From: Dethiobacter sp.
GTDB taxonomy: Bacteria; Bacillota; Dethiobacteria; DTU022; UBA8154
DNA: 64,000 nt
Assembly (NCBI GenBank): GCA_020725665.1
Contig: DYEO01000049.1
Location: forward strand, 1-64,000
Reading direction: 5' to 3'
This document shows, in pieces, positions 43,958 through 51,133 of the stretch (within the stretch, counting starts at the first letter, position 1; each line of letters starts with the position of its first letter). Both the position numbers and the translations under genes were made by a program. The notes beneath the pieces were generated by a model. That model was not told the origin of the DNA and did no database searches. It saw only the letters and a list, made by a program, of their open reading frames with translations.

Positions 43958-44296
43958 ATGGTTCTGGCAGAGCTCGCCTTTGACCGCTACGAGCTTTTAC
44001 CGGCGATTGTGCAGGACTATCAAAGTGGGGAAGTCCTCATGCTCGCTTATATGAACAGGGAATCTTTTGAGGTAACCCTTAAAACGGGCTTAACCTGCTT
44101 CTGGAGCCGCAGCAGAAAGCAGCTCTGGCAAAAAGGGGAAACATCGGGGAATATTCAGGAGGTTAAGGAGATATTCTATGACTGCGATGCTGATACCCTG
44201 TTGCTCAAGGTGAAACAAACGGGCCCGGCCTGCCACACGGGGGAACGGAGTTGTTTTTACCGCACCATCCCCCCCCTGAAAACAGTTGACAGTTGA
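43958..44296 (+). CDS. hisI: Phosphoribosyl-AMP cyclohydrolase
   Basis: HisI hydrolyses phosphoribosyl-AMP. The 112-aa protein has the metal-binding and catalytic parts [39 protein letters not shown] and GPACHTG, and ends shortly after the usual C-terminus. It lacks the HisE pyrophosphohydrolase domain found in many HisIE fusions. Its last five or so residues (KTVDS) and its stop codon are encoded by the start of a heptamer tandem repeat. Confidence 0.94.
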   Translation: MVLAELAFDRYELLPAIVQDYQSGEVLMLAYMNRESFEVTLKTGLTCFWSRSRKQLWQKGETSGNIQEVKEIFYDCDADTLLLKVKQTGPACHTGERSCFYRTIPPLKTVDS

Positions 44297-44364
44297 CAGT
44301 TGACAGTTGACAGTTGACAATAAAATTGAAAATGGACCGTAGGGGCGGGTCTCTGCGCCCGCCC
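44282..44364. repeat. ACAGTTG heptamer repeat plus GTAGGGGCGG hairpin
   Basis: Five ACAGTTG units and a partial sixth run from 44282 to 44319, beginning inside the hisI coding end. After 20 AT-rich bases comes GTAGGGGCGG with a 7-bp stem (GGGCGGG at 44343-44349, CCCGCCC at 44358-44364). The layout repeats that at 34033-34085. AGGAGG for ogt follows directly. Confidence 0.93.
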
Positions 44365-44381
44365 GCCAGGAGGATAATCTG

Positions 44382-44891
44382 ATGTTCTTTGTGAACGAAG
44401 CGGCGCCCTTACGCTGGAAGTTGTTTGTGCTGGATCTGCCCGGAGGAGAGCTTAAAGTATATTTCAGCCCTGCTGGAATCGGGCGCCTTGTTCTGCCGGG
44501 CTGTTCGCTTGACCCGCAGGATGAGCTGCTGTATACGGTGGAGAAACCGCCCTGGCCGGGGTTGGAGGAGGAACTGCAAGCATATTTCCAGGGGCGTGAG
44601 ATCCGGGGGAATTACCCCCTGCTGGCGGGAGCTTATGCGCCGTGGACACTTAAAGTGTTGCAGCTTACCGCTGCTATTCCTTTCGGAGAGACCCGAACCT
44701 ATGGGGAAATTGCCCGGGCCGCCGGTAAGCCGCGGGGAGCACGGGCCGCGGGCCGGGCGCTGGGCCGTAACTGCACTCCCCTGCTGATTCCCTGCCATCG
44801 CGTGATTGGACAGGGGAACAAGCTGGTGGGCTTTGGTTCGGGACTGGCCTGGAAAGAGAAGCTGCTGGCGCTGGAAGGGCACAATTTTTAG
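44382..44891 (+). CDS. ogt: Methylated-DNA-protein cysteine methyltransferase
   Basis: Removes O6-alkyl groups from guanine by suicide transfer to a cysteine. The 169-aa protein has a small N-terminal domain and the C-terminal DNA-binding domain with the recognition region FGETRTYGEIARAAGKP and the acceptor C138 in IPCHRVIG, followed by GFGSGLAWKEKLLALEG. ATG after AGGAGG. Confidence 0.94.
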   Translation: MFFVNEAAPLRWKLFVLDLPGGELKVYFSPAGIGRLVLPGCSLDPQDELLYTVEKPPWPGLEEELQAYFQGREIRGNYPLLAGAYAPWTLKVLQLTAAIPFGETRTYGEIARAAGKPRGARAAGRALGRNCTPLLIPCHRVIGQGNKLVGFGSGLAWKEKLLALEGHNF

Positions 44892-45029
44892 AACAGACAT
44901 CCAGTTGTTCCCTGCTTTTACGGCACTAGAGCAAGAATGAAAAAGCACTCTAACCAGGGGTGCAGGGTTGCGCAAGAGCGGCCTTCAGGGTCGATCAAAA
45001 GACCTATATCTGTTCAGGTTAAGCCTGCA

Positions 45030-45060
45030 GCCGCGAAGGCGCATCCTACACCCCGGTGGA
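45030..45060. repeat. Second copy of a motif shared with 1469-1498
   Basis: A block containing CAGCCGCGAAGGCG, then ATCC, then CACCCCGGTGG occurs here and near 1469-1498 with a few substitutions. Both copies lie 40-200 bases upstream of a signal-type gene. A small GCC/GGC hairpin and a stem around CCCCGG can be drawn in both. Read in one frame, both encode AAKA(Y/H)P(S/T)PRW. The intergenic stretch 44892-45098 has no other recognisable feature. Confidence 0.6.
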
Positions 45061-45098
45061 TTCTGAGAAAAGTATTTTCTGGATAGTGTGGGATTAGA

Positions 45099-45782
45099 AT
45101 GGAAAACGAAACAAAAAAAAGAATTATAACGATGGACGATGTGGAGAACCATCCCATGGTGATCGCCTGTATCCGCCAGGCGGACAGTAATCTTGGGGTA
45201 CTTGGCTATACTGAGCATGGCTTTCGCCATACGGATATGGTGGCCAATACAGCTTATCGCATCCTCAAAAATTTGGGATACAGCCGCCGGGAAGCAGAAC
45301 TGGCGGCAATTGCCGGGTATCTCCATGATATCGGCAACGTAGTGGAAAGGAGCCATCATTATTATATCGGAGCTCTTATTGCCATGAATATCCTGAAGGA
45401 CCTGGGCATGGAGGAACGGGAGATTACCGAGGTGGCCGCCGCCATCGGCAACCATGACGAAATAAGCGGACATCCCGTAAGCGTCTGTTCCGCGGCGGTA
45501 ATCCTTGCTGATAAGGCGGATGTGCATCGCCTGCGCGTGCGCAATCCAAGTTTCGTCAAGTTTGATATTCACGACCGGGTAAACTATGCCGTGGAGGAAT
45601 CGGTGCTGGAGCTCTCACCAGAGGAACGGGTGATTACACTTAAACTCAAGATTGACAACAATATCAGTAAAGTGTTGGAGTATTTCGAGATATTTCTTTC
45701 CCGCATGGTTCTTTGCCGCCGGGCAGCCGATTTTCTTTCCGCCCGTTTTTCCCTGGTAATCAATGATGCACAGCTTCTCTAG
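45099..45782 (+). CDS. HD-domain phosphohydrolase
   Basis: The 227-aa protein has an HD fold: FRHTDMV (first His), LHDIGN (HD pair, about 84-89), a His-rich segment ERSHHYYIG, NHDEISG and ADKADVHR (the late Asp). The arrangement suggests a metal-dependent phosphohydrolase. A nucleotide substrate is possible but cannot be named. It is placed alone between ogt and secD. An ATG start is clear, though the Shine-Dalgarno site is weak (GTGGGA). Confidence 0.82.
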   Translation: MENETKKRIITMDDVENHPMVIACIRQADSNLGVLGYTEHGFRHTDMVANTAYRILKNLGYSRREAELAAIAGYLHDIGNVVERSHHYYIGALIAMNILKDLGMEEREITEVAAAIGNHDEISGHPVSVCSAAVILADKADVHRLRVRNPSFVKFDIHDRVNYAVEESVLELSPEERVITLKLKIDNNISKVLEYFEIFLSRMVLCRRAADFLSARFSLVINDAQLL

Positions 45783-45825
45783 GATATTTTTCCACCGATA
45801 ACGGTATCAGTGGAGGAGGAAGAAG

Positions 45826-47061
45826 ATGTCAGTGCGTAAAAAGAAGAAAACGGGGTTACAGGCCGTATTGTTTGTGGTTATTTCCGTTGTGTTGATAGCC
45901 GCCTCCGCCATATTTTTACTGAACTGGGACAACTACCTGCGCAAGGGACTGGATCTGGAAGGCGGCATCTATGTGCTCCTGGAGGCGGTGGAAACAGGGG
46001 ACGCAGAGGCAGACTATGATACTATCCAGCGGGCGATGACAATCATACGCCAGCGCGTGGACGAGCTGGGTGTGGTGGAACCAATTCTGCAGCGGGAGGG
46101 AGAGAGGCGTATCCGCATCGAGCTTCCCGGTATCGAAGACCCGGCTCAGGCCATGGCTGTAATCGGCCGTACGGCCATGCTTACCTTTTACAGCCCGGAG
46201 GGGGAACTGCTCCTTACCGGCGCCAACCTGAAAAACGCCTATTTCACGCGGGGTCAGTATAATGAGCCGATCGTGGCCCTGGAATTTGATGCGGAGGGAC
46301 GGGAAATCTTTGCCCGGGCCACACAGGAACACCTGGGTGAGGTTATCGCTATTTTCCTCGACGATGAGCTTGTTTCGGCCCCGACTGTGCAAGCTGTAAT
46401 CACGGACGGCAGTGCCATTATCACCGGTATAGGTTCCGCCGAGGAAGCCCACGGTATTGCCCTGATGCTCCGTTCCGGATCCCTGCCTGTGAAACTGGTT
46501 GAACTGGAGACGCGTTCCGTGGGGCCGCTGCTGGGAGAAAATGCACTCAGGCTTGCCTTCTCCGCCGGTATTGTCGGACTCTTGCTTGTCGCGCTCTTCA
46601 TGTTGCTTTATTACCGTTTTGCCGGGGCGGTTTCCGTGATCAGCCTCATTGTTTACCTGGCCGTGGTTTTCCTGGTGCTGGTTTTGCTAAAAGCCACGCT
46701 CACGCTCCCCGGTTTAGCCGGAATGATCCTCTCCATCGGTATGGCCGTGGATGCCAATGTGCTCATTTTTGAACGGATCAAGGAGGAACTGCGGCTCGGC
46801 AAGACAACACTGACAGCCATTAATACAGGTTTTGAGCGGGCGCTGAGTGCCATCCTCGATGCCAATATCACCACCGTGATCGTAGCTTTGGTGCTCTTCA
46901 TTGTTGCCAGTGGTCCGGTGCGTGGTTTTGCCGTGGTACTGCTGATTGGTATCGTGGCCAGCTTTTTCTCGGCAATTTACCTTACCCGTTTTCTCCTACG
47001 GCTGGCTGCCCGTTCCCGCATAATCAAAAAACCGGCCTATCTGGGCTATGGGGGGGAGTAA
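45826..47061 (+). CDS. secD: Protein translocase subunit SecD
   Basis: SecD, with SecF, uses the proton or sodium gradient to pull exported proteins out of the SecYEG channel. The 411-aa protein has one N-terminal helix, the D1 motif DLEGGIYVLLEA, a periplasmic-type P1 region (about 40-235) and five C-terminal helices including GMAVDANVLIFERIKEE. AGGAGGAAG precedes the ATG. The length is typical of Clostridia. secF follows with a short gap. Confidence 0.96.
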   Translation: MSVRKKKKTGLQAVLFVVISVVLIAASAIFLLNWDNYLRKGLDLEGGIYVLLEAVETGDAEADYDTIQRAMTIIRQRVDELGVVEPILQREGERRIRIELPGIEDPAQAMAVIGRTAMLTFYSPEGELLLTGANLKNAYFTRGQYNEPIVALEFDAEGREIFARATQEHLGEVIAIFLDDELVSAPTVQAVITDGSAIITGIGSAEEAHGIALMLRSGSLPVKLVELETRSVGPLLGENALRLAFSAGIVGLLLVALFMLLYYRFAGAVSVISLIVYLAVVFLVLVLLKATLTLPGLAGMILSIGMAVDANVLIFERIKEELRLGKTTLTAINTGFERALSAILDANITTVIVALVLFIVASGPVRGFAVVLLIGIVASFFSAIYLTRFLLRLAARSRIIKKPAYLGYGGE

Positions 47062-47065
47062 GCTG

Positions 47066-47992
47066 ATGAAAACGTATAATATACCATTCATGAAATATCG
47101 CCGTGCTGCTTTTATCTTCTCCGCCCTGCTCATCATTGCCGGAGCTGTTTCCCTGGCGGTTGGCGGCCTGAACCTGGGTATCGATTTTGCCGGGGGGACG
47201 ATTCTGCACCTGCGCCTGGACGAGGGTTACAGTATGGAGGAGGTCAGGGAGGTGCTGGCGCCATTCGGCCTGGAGGGAGTACCCCTGCAGCGGGTAGGCC
47301 TGGATGACGACGGTGCGGGGAACGAGGTCGTGATCAAGACACCGGAACTGGACGAGTCGGCCCGCCGGGAGCTTATCGATGCCTTCAAGGAACGCTGGCC
47401 GCAAATGACCGGGGAGGATATTCTGCGCATTGATAATGTGGGAGCGGTGATCGGCCGGGAGTTGACACAGGAGGCTTTTCTTGCCCTGGTGGCGGCTGCC
47501 GCCCTGATGATCCTTTATATCACCCTGCGCTTTGAATTCAGGTTTGCCCTGGCGGCCATTGTCGCCCTGCTCCATGACGCCTTTATCATTATCGGCGTTT
47601 TCTCCCTTTTCCGCCTGGAGGTGAACAGCCCCTTTATTGCGGCGGTACTCACGATTATCGGTTATTCTATTAACGATACGATTGTGATTTTCGACCGCAT
47701 CCGGGAAAACTTGAAGTATCGCGGCAGCCGGACGGTGGAAGAGGTGGTTGAAAACAGTATTAACGCCAGCCTGATGCGCACCATCAACACATCCCTGACA
47801 ACCTTGCTCGTTCTCCTTTCCCTTTTTATTGCTTTCAACTACTTTGTGGGCGCTATGGACCTGAAGATGTTTGCCCTGGCTTTGCTCATCGGCATTGTGA
47901 GTGGCACTTACTCTTCCATCTTTATCGCCAGCCCGCTGTGGTTCTTGTGGCGGAACACCGGGCAGAAGAAAAAAGCGCCTGCTCATTCCTGA
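47066..47992 (+). CDS. secF: Protein translocase subunit SecF
   Basis: The 308-aa protein from ATG 47066 (GGGGGGAG upstream) has helix 1, LGIDFAGGTILHL, a short extracytoplasmic domain and five helices with IGYSINDTIVIFDRIREN. The frame could open at 47048 inside secD, but that lacks an RBS. It is the partner of SecD and in the same operon. Confidence 0.95.
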   Translation: MKTYNIPFMKYRRAAFIFSALLIIAGAVSLAVGGLNLGIDFAGGTILHLRLDEGYSMEEVREVLAPFGLEGVPLQRVGLDDDGAGNEVVIKTPELDESARRELIDAFKERWPQMTGEDILRIDNVGAVIGRELTQEAFLALVAAAALMILYITLRFEFRFALAAIVALLHDAFIIIGVFSLFRLEVNSPFIAAVLTIIGYSINDTIVIFDRIRENLKYRGSRTVEEVVENSINASLMRTINTSLTTLLVLLSLFIAFNYFVGAMDLKMFALALLIGIVSGTYSSIFIASPLWFLWRNTGQKKKAPAHS

Positions 47993-48101
47993 AGTTTGGA
48001 GTTATGTGGGAAAACCCATAATGATTGCAGGAAATCCCCCTGGTGCTGTCGAAATATATGGGCCTGGGCGGTAACATTTAGCGAAAAAGGGGGAGGTAAC
48101 C

Positions 48102-48629
48102 ATAAGTCAGTTCGGCGTAGTTCTGGCCCTTATTTTTAGTCTATTTATTGCCGTCTTTGCCCTGGCCAATAACCAGCCTATCGTGGTTAATTATCTTTAC
48201 GGCAAAGCGGAGATTTCTGCTGTAATCGTTATTTTGGGGGCCGCCTGTCTGGGGGCCCTCACTATTTTTCTGCTGGGCATCTACAGGCAGATCAAGACCG
48301 GCTTTCGCGTGCGCGGCTTACAGGGTGAGCTGGGCGAGCTGCGGTCCAGGCTGCAGGAACTGGAAATGGAGCGGGATTATCTGCTTGTCCAGGTAGGGCA
48401 GTTGCAGGAGGCGGTTCCTGACTGCTGCAGGGTGGAAGCAGAAACGGGGGATCCCCTGCCTGCAGATGACGTTTTGGCCGGTGCAGGAGAAGTAACCATG
48501 GAGAAAGATAAGGAAATGGAAGCTTCGGCTCCTGCAGGCGCTAATGTATCCACCGGACCGCGCGTGGAAGATAATCAGGCGAAACAAGAAGTGGAGAAAA
48601 CACAAAAAAAGGAAGAAAAGGAGCTTTGA
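48102..48629 (+). CDS. LapA-like (DUF1049) membrane protein with non-standard start
   Basis: The first usable ATG/GTG/TTG in frame is GTG 48183, which would cut off the first helix. Upstream, the same frame encodes a typical LapA N-terminus (SQFGVVLALIFSLFIAVFALANNQP) back to ATA 48102, which has GGGAGG five bases before it; an in-frame stop lies at 48072. With the ATA the product is 175 aa with two helices (about 5-25 and 38-58), a coiled coil (about 70-105) and an acidic/Lys-rich tail. LapA proteins sit in the membrane and are linked to envelope assembly. The start call rests on homology and RBS position. Confidence 0.75.
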   Translation: MSQFGVVLALIFSLFIAVFALANNQPIVVNYLYGKAEISAVIVILGAACLGALTIFLLGIYRQIKTGFRVRGLQGELGELRSRLQELEMERDYLLVQVGQLQEAVPDCCRVEAETGDPLPADDVLAGAGEVTMEKDKEMEASAPAGANVSTGPRVEDNQAKQEVEKTQKKEEKEL

Positions 48630-51133
48630 GAAGATTCGACAGAGGGAAAAACGTTCAGCCCGGCACCTGGGCCTTTTTCCCCCATACTGAAGAAATATAC
48701 GCTGAATTGGCGGAGGCCATGCATCTCCCCCTGCCGCTGGCCCGGGTACTCGTTAACCGGGGGATTAAAACAGCCTTGGAGGGAGAAAGTTTTCTTGCAC
48801 CCGAACCGGAGCAGCTTCATTCCCCTTTTACCATGAAAGATATGGAAATCGCTGCGGAGACAATTTGGCAGGCGATACGGGAGGGCAGGAGGATCGCTGT
48901 TTACGGTGATTATGACGTGGACGGGATTGGGGCTACTGCCCTTTTGTTTACCCTGCTGCGCTGCCTCGGAGCGGATGTAGTTTATTATATTCCGGATCGG
49001 CTGGCGGAAGGCTATGGCCTGAACATCAACGTAATTACCCGGCTGGCAGGGGAGGGGGTTTCCCTTCTGGTGACGGTGGATTGCGGTATCGGCAACGGCC
49101 TGGAAGTTGCCTTTGCCCGGGAGCGGGGTATGGAAGTGGTGATCACGGACCACCACCTGCCGGCAGTGGAACTGCCACGCGCAGCAGCCGTGGTCAACCC
49201 GCTGCGCTTTGACTGTTCCTATCCTTTCAAGGAACTCTGCGGAGCAGGTATTGCTTTCAAGCTGGGGCAGGCTCTTCTGGAGCGGCGGGAAGCGGCGGGT
49301 GCAGGTAACAGGAACAGGACGGTTGGGGATCCCTGGTCCGGGATGGAGGGGTATCTGGACCTGGTTACCCTCGCCACGGTGGCCGATATGGTCCCCCTGC
49401 TGGGGGAGAACCGCGTCCTTGTTACATACGGGTTGCGCCGCATGAACACAGAACTGCGTCCGGGACTGGCGGCTCTCTGTGAGGCGGCGGCGGTAGGAAA
49501 AAAGCTGACTACCGAAATCATCTCTTTCATGATCGCCCCGCGTCTCAATGCGGCCGGGCGCCTCGGCGACGCCTCCCGTGCCCTGAAGCTGCTTTTGATG
49601 GAGCATACGGAGGAAGCCCGTCCCCTGGCTGCAGAACTGCACAGTGAGAACAGCCGCCGCCAGCTCCTGGAGGCAAATATCTTTGCAGAAGCCTCAAAAA
49701 TGATTGAGGAAATGCCGGAAAACGAAGCTGGTTTTCTGTTGTTGGCTGCACCGGACTGGCCCCAGGGAGTGATTGGCATTGTGGCCGGCCGCCTGCTTGA
49801 ACAGTACAACCGGCCTGTGATCCTCGTATCCCTGGCAGAGGGACAGGGTAAGGGTTCCGGCCGCAGCAGCGGGGATTTTAATCTCACTGCCGCCCTGAAA
49901 GAATGTGCCCACCTGCTCCTCTCTTACGGGGGCCACCATTGCGCCGCAGGGTTGACAGTGAAGGAGGAAAATATACCCCTGTTACGCCGGGAATTAAACA
50001 GGCTGGTCCGCCAGTGGCGTGAGGAGACGGAGCCTGCTCCATCCTTTTACGTGGATGCCCCGCTGCACCCGCAGCAGATCACGGCGCAGTTGGTACGGGA
50101 GATAGAGCTTCTGGAACCGTTTGGTTGTGGGAACCCCCGCCCCCTCTTTTTCGGAGAAAAGTGGTTTCTCGAACGGAAAAGAGAGGTGGGACAGGGGCAG
50201 CGGCATCTACAATTGGGCCTCTCCCGGGACGGTTATTATTTCCCTGCCATTTGTTTTAACGGCAAAAACAGGCTCCCGGTCTTACAGGCAATGCGGGATT
50301 TGGACGTATTTTTTTCCCTTTGCTTTGACACATGGCGGGGTGGAGATGCCCTGCAACTGGAGGTATATGCCGGCCTGTACTGTGATGAACACATAAGGGG
50401 AAAACTGTCTCTGGTGGACCGTCGGGGCTTGCAACAAAAAAACCATTATCTCAGGGAACTGGTGCGACAGGGGGAAGAGTGTCTTGTCTTTGTCAATACG
50501 CTCGGACGGCTGCGTTACCTGCAGCAAAACCTCGCCGGGGAAAAAGGACTTTATTTTACCCACCAGGGCCGGTTAAAGCCGGGAGAGATAAACGGTACCC
50601 CTTCGCACCTTGTCCTGTATGACCTGCCCCTGCAGGACCTGAAACTGCGGGCGTTGTTGCAAAACCTGGCTGTTGGCAATAATATTAAAGTACACCTTCT
50701 TTATGGAATGGGGGACTGGCAGGATAACCTGCGGCTTTTAAAGGCTACCATCCCTTCTCTTTCCGTTTTGGAGCAGGTCATTTTAGCCCTGCAGGAACTT
50801 GCTGCGGCAGGTAAGAGTTCCCTGCTCAGCGAAACTGTGGTCAATCTCAAGCGGCGCCTTTCTTTTTCCCCGACAAAGCACCTGCTGGAGAAATGCCTGC
50901 TCATCATGGAGGAAGCCGCGTGCCTGGAGCTGGATAATGGAAAACTGAAACTTTCCGTTGCCTGTGGGGATGACTATTGCACGCTGCTTGGAACCCTGGC
51001 CTTGTCGGAACATTACAAGTGGGCACGCAAGAAATGGCAGGAGGCCTTGCGCTTGCAGAAATACATGCTGGAGGCAGGGGGGGAAGAGATACTTGCCCTC
51101 TTTGATGAAGGAGTGCAGAACAGCTTAACATGA
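48626..51133 (+). CDS. recJ: Single-stranded-DNA exonuclease RecJ
   Basis: RecJ degrades single-stranded DNA 5' to 3' in recombination and repair. The 835-aa protein has the DHH phosphoesterase motif DYDVDGIGATAL (near residue 93), TVDCGIGNGLE, the ITDHHLPA motif (near 174), the DHHA1 domain (PQGVIGIVAGRL; GRSSGDFNL; SYGGHHCAAG) and an OB domain. The C-terminal extension (about 590-835) is found in longer Firmicutes versions. TTG start after AAAGGAG. It overlaps relA by 4 bases. Confidence 0.94.
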   Translation: MRRFDRGKNVQPGTWAFFPHTEEIYAELAEAMHLPLPLARVLVNRGIKTALEGESFLAPEPEQLHSPFTMKDMEIAAETIWQAIREGRRIAVYGDYDVDGIGATALLFTLLRCLGADVVYYIPDRLAEGYGLNINVITRLAGEGVSLLVTVDCGIGNGLEVAFARERGMEVVITDHHLPAVELPRAAAVVNPLRFDCSYPFKELCGAGIAFKLGQALLERREAAGAGNRNRTVGDPWSGMEGYLDLVTLATVADMVPLLGENRVLVTYGLRRMNTELRPGLAALCEAAAVGKKLTTEIISFMIAPRLNAAGRLGDASRALKLLLMEHTEEARPLAAELHSENSRRQLLEANIFAEASKMIEEMPENEAGFLLLAAPDWPQGVIGIVAGRLLEQYNRPVILVSLAEGQGKGSGRSSGDFNLTAALKECAHLLLSYGGHHCAAGLTVKEENIPLLRRELNRLVRQWREETEPAPSFYVDAPLHPQQITAQLVREIELLEPFGCGNPRPLFFGEKWFLERKREVGQGQRHLQLGLSRDGYYFPAICFNGKNRLPVLQAMRDLDVFFSLCFDTWRGGDALQLEVYAGLYCDEHIRGKLSLVDRRGLQQKNHYLRELVRQGEECLVFVNTLGRLRYLQQNLAGEKGLYFTHQGRLKPGEINGTPSHLVLYDLPLQDLKLRALLQNLAVGNNIKVHLLYGMGDWQDNLRLLKATIPSLSVLEQVILALQELAAAGKSSLLSETVVNLKRRLSFSPTKHLLEKCLLIMEEAACLELDNGKLKLSVACGDDYCTLLGTLALSEHYKWARKKWQEALRLQKYMLEAGGEEILALFDEGVQNSLT

